From NCBI GenBank assembly GCA_004352715.1, contig SCFE01000016.1:1210178-1254894 (forward strand): a stretch of 44,717 nucleotides of DNA. Reading direction: 5' to 3'. The notes beneath the pieces were generated by a model. It was given only the letters and a program-made list of their open reading frames with translations. It made no database searches and was not told where the DNA came from. This document shows positions 19,909-28,208 of this stretch, in pieces (the first letter of the stretch is position 1; the number at the start of each line of letters is the position of its first letter). Source of the stretch: Hofstenia miamia. Lineage: Eukaryota > Xenacoelomorpha > Acoela. A program made the translations under genes and the position numbers.

Positions 19909-20642
19909 TTGAGTTTAAATGTATAAATATTTCCCTACTAATTCAATTATTTTTGAATGAAATCAAATTTTCTAGAAATGGTATTCCCTACATGTCGGGC
20001 ATATATCTTCCAAAAAACAATTCAAATAATACTTACGGTTGTTTTAAATATCCCAGATGAAAGAAGATGTAATTTATTTGATTGGTTTTATAGATTTTAT
20101 ATATTTTTCCTATAGACGTAGAGTCTAGGCTTTGTGTGCGATCTTTTATTGTTCTTGATCATAATTGAAGTTTAATCTACTTTAAATTTTATCATGTTTT
20201 GGTTAATGAACTTCCTAACAATAACTAAACTCCTTTGTAAATTATTTATGTTGTAGGTATATAATTCACCATCACCAACTTGTCAAGTGAGATGGTTAAC
20301 ATAAAGGTTTAGCAGTTAAGAGCCATGAACTGTGTTTTCAATCCATATCCATTTTTAGAACAATGATTGTTTACATTTACGCACCTGTATTGACTGGGAT
20401 CAAATGTGTATGGTTCTCGAAAGATTAGTGATGATTAACTAAAATTATGGGTTTCTTTTAATTTTTTCAAAAATAATTTAAGCGTATGATTACAATTATT
20501 TGAAATATAAAGTGAAGTAGGGTTTACCTTCTGAAATGCGGGTTGTCCTTAAAATCAGTAAAAATACACCAGCTGCAAACGAAATGCAAAGTAAGCATGA
20601 GAGAAAGAGTGATGGGCATCTGCTTGGCTCCTTCTCAAATTT
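4487..20642 (-). CDS. Dipeptidyl peptidase 4-like (peptidase S9B) type II membrane protein, multi-exon gene
   Basis: Family members are serine peptidases, or inactive relatives such as DPP6 and DPP10. They have a short cytoplasmic tail, one membrane anchor, an eight-bladed propeller and a C-terminal hydrolase domain. Exons in coding order: 20642-20528, 18438-18274, 17091-16798, 15609-15486, 14034-13880, 13830-13739, 12269-12137, 12090-12055, 9618-9529, 9477-9350, 8686-8571, 8122-7970, 6350-6080, 6034-5980, 5109-5010, 4969-4908, 4853-4781, with a doubtful last exon at 4594-4487. GT/AG borders are present, and phases agree from 17091 to 4781. The sum is about 718 codons against about 760 in the family. 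The DPP4 landmarks lie in the right order: TLQDI, DWIYEEE, YPKPGG, YGGPGS, GW|SFGG and HGLSD. Problems are a one-base frame break in exon 3, no first exon, and no clear catalytic His. It is either a divergent gene with assembly indels or a decaying copy. Assignment to S9B is firm; the exact orthologue is not. Confidence 0.85.
4781..4853 (-). CDS. DPP4-like exon 18: catalytic aspartate
   Basis: Acceptor CATTTAG|TCA, donor GATG|GTAAAT (phase 1), after a 54-nt intron. It encodes SSSLLYDKHLSN, then VLLVHGLSD. This corresponds to L-L-I-H-G-T-A-D-D, whose first Asp belongs to the catalytic triad. The Asp is kept, while T-A has become L-S. Confidence 0.87.
4908..4969 (-). CDS. DPP4-like exon 17
   Basis: A 40-nt intron separates it from exon 16. 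Acceptor AAATTTAG|AT completes G+AT = Asp; the reading DASFAEKYLGLPENFTRSSY matches D-S-x-Y-T-E-R-Y-M-G-L-P. Donor ATG|GTAGCC, phase 0. Confidence 0.9.
5010..5109 (-). CDS. DPP4-like exon 16: catalytic serine
   Basis: Acceptor CTATTTAG|TCA, donor TATG|GTACTC. It begins with the serine codon: SFGGYSSLRLL, then FKCGISVAPVTDWQRY. This matches S-Y-G-G-Y ... F-K-C-G-x-x-V-A-P-V-x-x-W-x-x-Y. The nucleophile Ser and the Gly-Gly after it are kept. Confidence 0.92.
5705..5774. repeat. 70-bp hairpin with inverted ends
   Basis: ATAGTATCGCCCGAAAG at the left pairs with CTTTCGGGGCGATACTAT at the right (one extra G). The loop is about 35 nt. It lies between exons 15 and 16 of the peptidase-like gene. It looks like a very small inverted-repeat element. 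Confidence 0.7.
5980..6034 (-). CDS. DPP4-like exon 15: end with G-W of the nucleophile motif
   Basis: A 55-bp exon after a 45-nt intron; acceptor CAATATAG|A completes GA+A = Glu, donor GGATGG|GTAAGA. It encodes HLVRNNLISKQKIGVWGW, equal to the family F-V-D-x-x-R-I-x-I-W-G-W. The exon stops exactly before the serine codon. A split of G-W-S-Y-G over two exons is known for vertebrate DPP4. Confidence 0.9.
6080..6350 (-). CDS. DPP4-like exon 14: start of the hydrolase domain
   Basis: Acceptor AATTTAG|GT, donor GCAGA|GTAAGT. It is the largest exon (271 bp). It encodes PVSIMHPIKFEPTKTYPVVF, then MVYGGPGSE, QWELLLASIYNIMVIKIDG, and the end IKYIAE. The Tyr of V-Y-G-G-P-G-S is the family's oxyanion-hole residue. 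The normally invariant Arg of D-G-R-G-S is Leu here (DGLGS). Confidence 0.93.
7772..7927. mobile_element. hAT-type MITE inside an intron
   Basis: Left end CAGTGGCGGCGGAA and right end TTCTGCCGCCACTG are inverted repeats with one mismatch in 14 bases. CAGTGGCG-type ends are common in hAT elements. The flanks TCATAAAT and TCTTATAT agree at 6 of 8 positions, fitting an old 8-bp target duplication. The 156-bp element has no coding capacity. It sits in the intron between exons 13 and 14. Confidence 0.8.
7970..8122 (-). CDS. DPP4-like exon 13
   Basis: Acceptor AACTTAG|GT, donor AAAG|GTACGA (phase 1). It encodes SGVPFIVLSSSVTVDR, then SNDELFKKINDLNLPEFKI and LQNFTYK. This is the S-G-P-G-x-P-x-Y-x-L-H ... 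L-E-D-N-x-x-L ... L-P element leading from the propeller into the hydrolase domain. Confidence 0.85.
8571..8686 (-). CDS. DPP4-like exon 12
   Basis: Acceptor CATTTAG|A completes AG+A = Arg; donor CTTGG|GTAGGT (phase 1). It encodes ISIWNHFDRVCFSCE, then SKSLFVLKCLG. The C-F-S-C pair and K-C-L-G match the family's C-L-S-C ... Y-Y-x-L-x-C-x-G-P-G. Confidence 0.85.
9350..9477 (-). CDS. DPP4-like exon 11
   Basis: Acceptor AATCATAG|ATG, donor CACAG|GTAAGT (phase 2). It encodes MRSLTYLTHFSESDVVKIYG, then HEGYIFFQTTG and REVH. This matches the L-T-x-G-x-W-E-V-x-x-I-x-x-x-D-E-x-x-x-x-Y-F strand of the last propeller blades. A 51-nt intron separates it from exon 10. Confidence 0.85.
9529..9618 (-). 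CDS. DPP4-like exon 10
   Basis: Thirty codons, phase 0 to 0, acceptor AATTTAG, donor GTGAGT. It encodes KPFLNQEGIFFVKILSNRYN, matching the P-x-F-x-x-D-G-x-x-F-x-K-I strand, and ends LAFYNVK. Confidence 0.83.
10246..11870. mobile_element. Non-autonomous hAT-like transposon, 1625 bp, with perfect 8-bp target duplication
   Basis: Left end CAGAGAGGGAATCGGATCC and the reverse complement of the right end CAGAGATGGAATTGGATCG match at 16 of 19 bases. Both sides are flanked by CTGAAAGT (10238-10245 and 11871-11878). Both subterminal zones are full of GGATCCG/GATCCGATCC motifs, the kind of repeated site hAT transposases bind. No transposase-like reading frame lies inside. It occupies the intron between exons 9 and 10. 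Confidence 0.85.
12055..12090 (-). CDS. DPP4-like exon 9: 36-bp micro-exon
   Basis: Twelve codons in phase 0 at both ends, encoding VYIDERHSYTVD, between acceptor AAATTTAG and donor GTAAGT. It fills the E-x-S-x-G-W-V position between exon 8 and exon 10. A 46-nt intron precedes it and a 2.4-kb intron that holds a hAT-like element follows it. Confidence 0.65.
12137..12269 (-). CDS. DPP4-like exon 8
   Basis: Acceptor GCGTTTTAG|G completes CG+G = Arg. It reads RSDFYVKWITW, then LVKYLNRIQNTAYYQLC and QFCEL. This matches the D-H-Y-L-x-x-V-T-W ... L-N-R-I-Q-N-x-S-x-x-x-x-C element. Two Cys nine residues apart may form the conserved propeller disulfide. Donor GAATTG|GTAGGT, phase 0. Confidence 0.87.
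13739..13830 (-). CDS. DPP4-like exon 7
   Basis: It follows a 49-nt intron; acceptor CTATATAG|CCT, donor ATCCG|GTAGAA (phase 2). Joined to exon 6 it reads YPKPGGIIPTVSVWL, very close to the family Y-P-K-x-G-x-x-N-P-T-V-x-x-x-V, followed by ILPPAELI. Confidence 0.85.
13880..14034 (-). CDS. DPP4-like exon 6: double-Glu motif
   Basis: Acceptor CATTTTAG|AA completes G+AA = Glu, so the joined reading is D-W-I-Y-E-E-E-I-I. This matches DWVYEEEVF, in which two Glu residues of DPP4 hold the substrate N-terminus. The middle (AIEISQSTEEMFLFLKVN) takes the place of the A-L-W-W-S-P-D-G-T-F-L-A-F strand but has lost both Trp. The exon ends RYPK with donor AAG|GTTCAT. Confidence 0.82.
14191..14683. mobile_element. 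Unclassified 493-bp inverted-repeat element rich in CGTCTTCTAAACGTC motifs
   Basis: Left end CCCAAATAAACAATAAAACG pairs with right end CGTTTTATTGTTTTTTGGG. Between them lie about three imperfect tandem units of roughly 85-88 bp, each with TGCCAT(C/T)TAG(T/C)GTCCAC. These are followed by many short CGTCTT(A/C)TAAACGTC repeats. It lies in the intron between exons 5 and 6. No target duplication is visible. Confidence 0.6.
15486..15609 (-). CDS. DPP4-like exon 5
   Basis: Borders TTTTAG|CTA and TATGAAG|GTAAAC, phase 0 in and 1 out. It encodes LFVISNNIYQLEIDF, then ITDDGIEDQIFNGIPDWIYE. This is the family strand L-A-Y-V-x-N-N-I-Y followed by the I-x-N-G-I-x-D-W-V-Y-E block just before the substrate-binding double Glu. 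Confidence 0.85.
16798..17091 (-). CDS. DPP4-like exon 4: propeller blade 1-2
   Basis: Acceptor CAATTTAG|AAA, donor ACACTG|GTAACA, phase 0 at both ends. It starts KSEFDGNLADVILSP-LKKYLLLQF, the F-x(5-8)-S-P-D-x-K-Y-L-L-L element, and ends VVPSGVVASYCTW-TFNKDTL, matching the Q-x-x-T-W-S-P-x-G-N-K-L strand. The 98 codons are open throughout. However, the stretch from S-P to T-W is about 78 residues against about 50 in DPP4, and two intron-like segments of 28 and 29 nt (16980-17007, 16879-16907) sit inside it. Confidence 0.75.
17666..17683. repeat. (TA)n microsatellite
   Basis: A short TA run in the intron between exons 3 and 4. Confidence 0.85.
18274..18438 (-). CDS. DPP4-like exon 3: start of the propeller, with a one-base frame break
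   Basis: Acceptor GTATTTAG|AT completes the codon left by exon 2 (G+AT = D). The frame then reads EYKDVNYSRVITLQDI, matching the T-L-x-D-Y/I element after the anchor. Further on, the family-like sequence (GNFTPLN, then RGGNYYIRAEAFR) is in the +1 frame and ends CGG|GTACAAG in phase 0, which fits exon 4. The assembled exon is thus one base too long. The change of frame falls at about 18340-18375. It is GC-richer than its neighbours. Confidence 0.6.
18662..18685. repeat. (AAT)n microsatellite
   Basis: About eight AAT/ATA units. Confidence 0.9.
18805..19290 (-). pseudogene. Reverse-transcriptase relic of a second LINE family
   Basis: On the minus strand the sequence reads KKGDVLDPNNYRPISITHPF and SKIFEKLLATQIYNFLNDHN, then, after damage, GPIRFALYVNDMSKS. 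These are the N-Y-R-P-I-S, F-E-K-L and G-P-x-x-F-x-x-Y-V-N-D blocks of non-LTR reverse transcriptases. Stops and frame changes interrupt it. Its wording differs from the LINE at 39-43 kb, so it is a different family. It lies in the intron between exons 2 and 3. Confidence 0.7.
19709..19904. repeat. (TA)n microsatellite broken by a 134-N gap
   Basis: TA runs stand on both sides of the N block 19738-19871, so the gap is a TA repeat that could not be assembled. Confidence 0.95.
20528..20642 (-). CDS. DPP4-like exon 2: signal anchor
   Basis: Borders are ..CATTTAG|AAA and GAAG|GTAAAC, leaving phase 1. It encodes a basic/acidic lead (KFEKEPSRC), about 21 hydrophobic residues rich in L, F, C and V, then RTTRISE. 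This is the type II membrane anchor expected at the N-terminus of the family. The exon carrying the start ATG should lie above 20642. In vertebrate DPP4 the first exon codes only a few residues, so I could not identify it by eye. Confidence 0.75.
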
Positions 20643-23600
20643 CTAAATGCCTTGAATTGTATAGTCGATTAGTCGTTTAATTTATAGACATGTATATGCC
20701 ATTTTATAATGTTAAAAGCTTAATGATTTTTGAAATTCTTTTAAGAACTTACCAATTAAAAAGTAAACGTTTGTATATATATTATGATAAATAAACATTT
20801 TTTGAAACTGATAGCATGATATTTGTTCGAATAATAGGAAAAATTGTTAGAATATTTTATTGAAAACTTCTAACTGCGTTTTTGTAGTTCCATTGCTCTT
20901 TCGGAACTAAGAATCACTTGATTATTTAAAATTAAGAATAAAGTTATTTAGCAAGTTCCATGAACGCAAGCGCTTTCTAGGATTACCTGTAAATCGCGAT
21001 ATACGTTCAGTATTGCACAGGATCACTTCTGCTCAATTGAATAACAAATAGTCAGATGAGCACCTCGTGCACAGGTGCACTATTCATAGAAATCAACTTT
21101 TATTTATAACTTATGTGGGAGACTTGCATCCAAAAAGCTTAATTTATCATAGCTAGAAATCTAAGTGCATTTCTTGAAGTTTAACATACAAGAGTGGCAG
21201 AATGCAGTATTAACTTGCATGGAAGTTCTAGCAATGCATGCGATGATAAATGTATTTTATCCCAGATAACATATTATTAGACTTGACATAAAGTTATTAC
21301 AAATACATTCTATTTAGAAACAATGGCAATGTGAACTAGTACATAAGCACCATCATGCAAAATTTTGATTGCTTACCTCCCTTGAATTTATTGGAAATTA
21401 TATTATTCATTAAAGATGCATTTTATTAAAATGTAAATTAGTCTACTATTACAGAAGTGAGATCCGTATAGAAATATTTTATTCGGATCCTGAATGTACC
21501 CGTACATTAGTGTACTCGTCTCGTTCGCGAAATCATACCTAACCTAAATCGCATAAAAAATTTCTCAGTGACTGAGATAGAATTCCAAAAAATCTACACT
21601 AGTTGCTCTCACAATAGTTTAAAATTTTTTTCTAAACTTTTATTAACACTTCAGGCAATTTAATTAGTTTGCATAGTTTAAATTTTCAAATAATACTGAG
21701 ATTTTGTATCTAAATCACATCTTTTTTAACAATGGACTATTAAACTTACAATTGAAAGGGGTACACAGCTGGATAAAACGCATCTGTCGTGAACCCATAA
21801 CTGAGCTCTGCATTATTATAAATCCCTATTACCTTTATTTTACGATAAAATATAAAAGCATGCTGCTTGTAGTCAATATTTTGATTTCCTTAACGAAATT
21901 TTTGACAATATTCAAGTCTCTCAAATTCAAACATGTTCAAGTTGATGAACATTCTCTTAAAATATTGCGCTACTTACTCTGTAACTATAATTGCATTATC
22001 GAGGTATCTCATGTAATTGTACATACATCTGCATTAAATAGATAAAGTACAAATTTCGATGAATTGCAATTTTGAGGTATTCTACAACAAAAAGTAGCTA
22101 AACAATGAAAAGTTAGTACACTAATAACTAAGTTATCGTGTGGAGGATTGGTGTTATTCAACTGTTTATATCCTATTTCAGATTCAATATGCTGACATTA
22201 TTTTAGAACAAACTTAACTGTTTGTTTGAGAAGCATTTCTGACTTCAATTTTTTATACGGTTTCATTACAATAAATATAAACTTACAAATTTGATTCTAG
22301 CAACTACAATGGAATTGTTTAATAGTGGAACAAGAATCAATTTTTACCAATGTTAAAATTTGGTTTTATCAATATTTTGCTTGTTTTCTATAACTATAAT
22401 GATTTTCTGTTAATGGTAAGATTTCACACTATGTTTTATGTAATATTTTTATGAAAGTTATACCTTAATTACAGACCTTCAATTAATTTTAGAAATTTGA
22501 CACTATATAAGAAAATTCATAACCATTATTTCTGAAACTATTGTATAGACCAAATATGTTTAATTCAAAATTTAGTGGAAAACTTTATTGGGCATTTTCA
22601 TTTGTATTAACAGATTGCATATTCTATTAAAATATCATCTCTAAGCCTAAAATTGCTCAGATATGTACATTGCAAAACATTCAATGGAAACAGGAGAATT
22701 TTCATTAGGTGAGGCATTTTTTATTTGTAAATTACTATTTGATGCACAAACTTATATTAGAGATCGCATATATAATGAAGAATTATTTTTCTATTAATTA
22801 ATAATGATTTTATTCAAATTGTGTTCATTTACTTAAAAATTGTATATTATACAAAAATTTTAACAGGACTTACTCGATACTGACGCATTCCAAAGAAATT
22901 GCAAGGATGAATAACACAAAGTGATGAGGGATTAAAAAGCCATTATTTTGTTATGACTATATATTATGTTTTAATCCTGCATGATTATGATATGAATATC
23001 ATTATCTGTCCTCAAACATTATTTCACATTAATTTTATTTTCTAACGATCTAAAACCACACTATGAGTGATCCGTTTTTTAAAACGTTGCTTGCAAGGCT
23101 TTACTAACAGCATTTTTACATATATTGAAGTGAAGCAGCGCCTCATGGCGGAAATATGGTTTAATGGTAAGATTTCAGTAACTGCTCATAATCGAGAACG
23201 TAAAATAAAAACATAATAATTTTTTATGAATTAAAAATGGTTAGAAAGTCGAGATACTCAATGTAACTTCTTCTAAATTTTTTTATTTAAAATATCAGTT
23301 ATGTGGACGATTCTTCTATTTGCACAAACGTATTAATTTTTTTAATGTATCCCCATTACAATCTAAACAAAAATTTCGATTTTGATTTTGACCAAATTTC
23401 AAAAGAATATCTTAATATTGATCAATTTCAGAAATATTTGAAAATTAAGTTAAAAAACTTCTGAAAACGAGCTCTTCTGTACACATTTATTACCTTCACT
23501 TGTATATTGAATAGAGGTGACCGTTAACAATGATTTTTAATTTTATATTTTAATTTTTAGGTCTCGAAAATGTCCCTATGCTATTTTTTATTCAATAAAA

Positions 23601-25248
23601 AGTCAACCATAAAGAATATTTGTTATTAGAACATATAAAAATTATAATCTTTATAACTCTACAATAAATTCTTACTTTTATAAGTAAGAAAAACGTGAAC
23701 AAATAAATCATCATACATCTAAAAGCATACTAAAATTGTTCTCAACAAGAAATCAAAGGTCATCGGTCACGTCTGACTGTAAATATTTGAGAAGAGATAG
23801 TACTTGATTGAAATGAGTAATTGGGCCATTTAAAATATGAATAAACACATCATTGGCAAAGGTTGTGTATTGACGATGAGCTTGCCAGTTCAAATCCCTC
23901 TAAAATAAGTGTTTATTCAATTTATATTTTATTAATACTAGAACAGCGAGCACTTTTTGAAAATATTTACATCTAATGTTTCAAATGCGAAAATTATTTT
24001 AAATAAAAACAAAATTTCTACTAATCGCAAATTCAATGATATTATCAACATAATTCGAAGCATATGTACCTGCTAGTGTTTTTGCTAAATGAATAATGAA
24101 GCAAACAAAAAAGGCTTGTAGGTCATTTTGATCTATCGTTGCGTTTCTAATGTTAAATGCAAGGTGGAATGTTTTTCCGCTATCCCCACCTCATGCCTCA
24201 CATTGCTTAAAAAATATGAAACTTGGTCAATTATTTACAACATGAAACATAATTGTTTCAAATGACAAATGGGTTGTGTTTTATCTATTTCATCACATGA
24301 TTTCAAGTAGTAGTGTGATAACGTACACACAATGAACAATGATTTGACATGAACATATAGTATGTTTCATACGACTTCCAAATTTCCTACTGGGTTTGGA
24401 GAAAATTGATTAAAAGTATGGCGAAGTGGGTTGTCCCTTTAAATGGGTATGTAGCAGGTTTAAAGTTAATTTGAGATATTTTAAAGGATTGTCATATGCA
24501 AAGTTGCATACAAGTGAAATCATTGAATTATTTCGTAAATTTGATAAGAATTACATAAATTTGGCTTTCACCTTTAGAAATGTTGTTTTTTGAAAAAGAT
24601 GACGCTAGAAATTAATGAGAGACCGCATTAACGCCAGTCTGAAAGGCAAGTGTCAAGAGAATAGATCTAGCGTCAGTGAATCGACTACAATGTGTGTGAA
24701 AATTCTGGAACTATGTAGTTTAGTTGACATACAGACTCCGGAAAAAAAGTTTGTGGGATTTTATGAATTTATATTTTTTGGAAATGTATCAAAAAGAAGC
24801 CCAACGCACAATTATTAAATGTTTGTTTTTTCATTAATTATGAAAAGAACATTTTGTGAAAAACTTATTCTGTATTCTCTTATGTTCTGCTTAACAAAAT
24901 AGTTTTATTTTTGTGGCAGTGCCTAAAAATGTAAATTATTCATAAGTAAGAAAAACTTGTTGCAATATTTTTATTACAATTCTAAAATTATGCTTTTATA
25001 TACCATAAATACATGCTGGTGACCGCTTTACCCCACTATATAAAATTAAAATTTAGCCGGTGTGGAACTTCTTCCTCAATATCATTTCACATATTCGTAG
25101 GAATACCGATTTAAAATAATATTTGTAAATAGTTATTGTTTTGTATTGAGCTGTAGTAATTTATTCTAAGAGTGAAATTCTGCAAAAGATAGAATATACA
25201 CATAAAAAGAAAGACAAATAAAATAATCAACCAAACAATAAATTTTAT
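20643..25248. other. AT-rich DNA without a recognisable gene; may contain exon 1 of the peptidase-like gene
   Basis: Only chance reading frames were seen, including 113 codons at 21704-22045 on the plus strand, which has no recognisable motif and strong A/T codon bias. The promoter and first exon of the minus-strand peptidase-like gene should lie in the lower part. A tRNA-like B-box (GTTCAAATCCC) occurs at 23888-23898 without a convincing full tRNA fold. Confidence 0.5.
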
Positions 25249-26225
25249 TTAACAATAGTCAACGCCACATTCAATGAAGTTTTTACAATGAGTGATATGT
25301 TTATTGAGTTCATGTACATAACGTTCTGCTGGAACTGTACGCATGGCTTGCCAACGAACTTGCCAAGATATCATCTGCATTGGTAATTGATTGGTTTATA
25401 AACTATTTTTTGGGGATTTTGTTTACCCAACGGTCACATTGATTTAAGTCTGGACTGTAAGGTGATTAGCAAATCAAACGTGTACGTCTTCTCGCAAAAA
25501 ATCAGTAGTTGACTTAGCAGAATGGGGTATGGCATTGTCATGCTGCCATCACAATGAAGACAGTTTGGTAGGATTTGTCCGTAGCACCCGCCATTTGTCG
25601 CCTGTCCTCCTGACAAACTCTATATAGCGCTCGGAATCAATTGTCTCTTTTGGTTTTGCAGTTTCTATTGCGATCTTCTCGTCAGCAGTAAAAGCAACGA
25701 AAAGTAATGCTTTTCGATTAGTTAGGCATGGTTTGATAACAGTTAATCGACATTGATAAGGTTTCTGCCAGGCTTTGTTTTGTGATTTTGTGTTCGGTGT
25801 ATCGAACAGAGCCCAGGTCTCGACCTCTGTGCACCAGAACTTGCAACAATCTATGCAGTGAGTTGTTTTCAAAGAGAGTTACCATATCCTTTGCACATTG
25901 CACTCTTTTCAGCTTGTTGTCAGTAGAAAGAAGGTGTGGGATCCAGGAAGGCCACACTTTGTGCATACCAAGTTGTGTTATCAAAATGTTGCGCACTGTG
26001 TCTTTGCCAATGCCCAGTTTTTCTGCTATTACTCTCAGACTGGTTAGGGGTTCTTCATTTATCATTTGCTGTATTTCTGTCGCATTGCTGCTCGTTGAAG
26101 CTGATGGAGCTCTGTCAGGGCATGGATCATCGTCAATTGTCTCCCTTCCTTCTCGAAAAAGTTTAAGCCCTTCGAATACTGTGGTCCTGCTGGGTGGATT
26201 TGGTGATATATACATGTAGTTGTAG
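25249..26225 (-). pseudogene. Decayed mariner transposase
   Basis: On the minus strand the recognisable blocks run in order. First comes ISPNPPSRTTVFEGLKLFRE-GRETIDDDP, with INEEPLTSLRVIAEKLGIG as the helix-turn-helix. Then come TEVETWALFDTPNT (normally T-G-D-E-T-W), DNAIPHSAKSTTDF and YSPDLNQCD, and last IECGVDY before TAA. At least three frame changes and an internal stop break it. The first catalytic Asp is Val. About 35-40 N-terminal residues are missing: a TGA lies in frame just upstream of the first block. I found no convincing terminal repeats. Confidence 0.88.
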
Positions 26226-26228
26226 CAT

Positions 26229-26474
26229 TTAATCCTCGACGGAATTCAATAAAAATCTAAGCACGAATTTATAAGATGGATTGGCTATTCTATGCTTTGC
26301 CTTTAAAATTCTGGCCTTTTCATAATATGTTGCAATTTCATTCTTCGGGAAGCGTTTCCACTCTGCCGCAAGTAACTTGCTTAACTCCGCATGATTCAAT
26401 GATGCATTCAACTGCGAGATTTCTTGGCGCCTTTCGCTTGACCAAATCGTAAAGGCATTCAATGGTCGTATTAA
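26229..26474 (-). CDS. SOX-type HMG-box reading frame (partial or relic)
   Basis: The frame reads IRPLNAFTIWSSERRQEIS, NHAELSKLLAAEWKRFPK, YYEKARILKAKHRIANPSYK, then LNSVED and stop. This is a full HMG box of about 70 residues with the SOX layout (R-P-M-N-A-F-M-V-W, A-E-W-K, H-x-x-x-x-P-x-Y-K); Met of R-P-M-N is Leu. There is no ATG before the box. TAG precedes it (TAAAAATAG|TTAATACGACC), so it could start at a splice acceptor. The box codes for a minor-groove DNA-bending domain. It ends about 40 bp before the truncated mariner frame on the same strand. It may be a gene exon cut by the transposon or a retrocopy fragment. Confidence 0.7.
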   Translation of the reverse strand, partial: LIRPLNAFTIWSSERRQEISQLNASLNHAELSKLLAAEWKRFPKNEIATYYEKARILKAKHRIANPSYKFVLRFLLNSVED

Positions 26475-26498
26475 CTATTTTTAATACTGTATAATAGA

Positions 26499-26702
26499 GG
26501 TAATTCGGACACTTCTTTGAGGGTTTTTTTTAATTTTTTTGTCATTTGTTTTGATACTATAATTCTATAATCCTACATGAACCGCAAATGGGAAGTTATT
26601 TACAATATCTAATGACCTTGTAACCCGAAGATTTGTAGAAATCCGTCTGTATAATTTCTACGATGATTATGGAAAAAAAGAAAAATGGGGTAATTCGGAC
26701 AC
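26499..26702. repeat. Direct repeat GGTAATTCGGACAC (two copies 190 bp apart)
   Basis: GGTAATTCGGACAC occurs at 26499-26512 and 26689-26702 in the same orientation, just upstream of the HMG box. It may be part of an unrecognised element. Confidence 0.5.
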
Positions 26703-28168
26703 CAACAAGTTTTATATTTCAAATCTAACAGAAGCATTGCAAACTAATGTTAAAAGGAGTCTATGTGCACTGGGCACACTGAAAAAAGGGATCAACGCTT
26801 TCATCTTTGCATTTGCATCCAGTCCATTCCAGTGGACTTCATGAATGCGACTGAGCAGTTCGCGCATGTGGTATCTTCCTCACTTGAAGATGATGAACTA
26901 GGAGAAACTCATGTTTTGCATTGTCCTAGTCCGCGACCTATTCCTTTTCCCTGCCATCGCCAATAGTTTTCTATTCTGTGATTGGTTATTGTGCAACCAA
27001 TAGCTAATTAGTATAAAATGTCAATATATGTGTATTTGTGTATATTTTTTTTCTGTGTGCATGTCCGGGTATTTATTAGACACACCATATAGTTACATTA
27101 CAAAATGGAGATGGCATTGGGAAGGGCCTATGAAATGTGCATATGCATATATGACACGTTTGTTCAATTAATATTAACATAATGCATTTGCAACACAATT
27201 GAATTAGCATTGTTGATGGGCTAAGTGGATTTGCACACATTAATCAATATATTGTGCAAGTTATCGAATCAAATTCACAGTGTTGTCCTTTATCAAGCAC
27301 AAGACAGTGCCAGTGAGGTAAGAGAAAATAAGATATCAGTCCAGTTAAACTGTGGCACTTTATAATGTAATAATGTAAACATATTTTTGCAAATTCAGCA
27401 TTATTAGAGGTGCGTCCATATTATATATGCTGTTTCATGAACAACGGTGCAAGTTAAGAAAAATTTTGACCCATTTGGTCATTTATTAAATTTCACAATT
27501 GGACTCTTATATATTTTACGTTTAAATAGTAACTTTTAGCTTGCATGCATTAGAGGTGTGCGGGAACAGTTATATTTGATCCCGCTCCCATCCGCTCCCT
27601 ATCCCGAAAGTTTTTTGGTCCAGGGTAGCATCTTTATTTTGCTATCACATATCAAGTTATAATTTTAATAATTGATAATGGAAATATAAAATGTAACTAA
27701 ATATAGCCAAATAAAACACAATAAAGTAACTAGTGAAATTAATGTTAGTATATTTTTAAATAAATTGAATGCTTAGTGTATAATATATTAGGGTACCTGG
27801 TCCATGAGTATTACTTTTGGTCTCGGTTTCTAGCCCCAGACAATGCTGGACCAGATACAGCGCGGAACCGGACATATGTTCCACATACCCCTAATTATAA
27901 GTATTTCACCTCGAAATTATGGTTGCCGACTATTAACTGTAAGAATCAAAACAAGCATATGCAAAATCAGCATTTCTAATTTTAACAAAATGCTTTCAAA
28001 AGTTCACTTCAAATTGATTACCATTCACCAAGGACTGAAGTCTGAATAAATATTCTATTGATTTTGCATAATTCTGAATGAACCAATGCAAATTTCCAAC
28101 ACTAAGATGAATCTGCTGAATTATGTGCACATTTAACTGAACTGGTTTAATTTAACAACCATTGAGAA

Positions 28169-28174
<6 letters not shown>

Positions 28175-28207
<33 letters not shown>
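28175..28207. repeat. (AT)n microsatellite
   Basis: Uninterrupted AT dinucleotides. Confidence 0.95.

Positions 28208-28208
<1 letters not shown>

Noticed and set aside
21060-21095. ATG with eight codons before a GTGCTC donor on the minus strand as possible exon 1 of the peptidase-like gene
   Set aside because: Too short and the donor is weak; nothing else supports it.
21704-22045. 113-codon plus-strand frame
   Set aside because: Codon use is that of AT-rich background and no motif is visible. No splice or gene context supports it.
25782-26219. 145-codon plus-strand open frame
   Set aside because: It is the antisense of the mariner transposase, which explains its openness.
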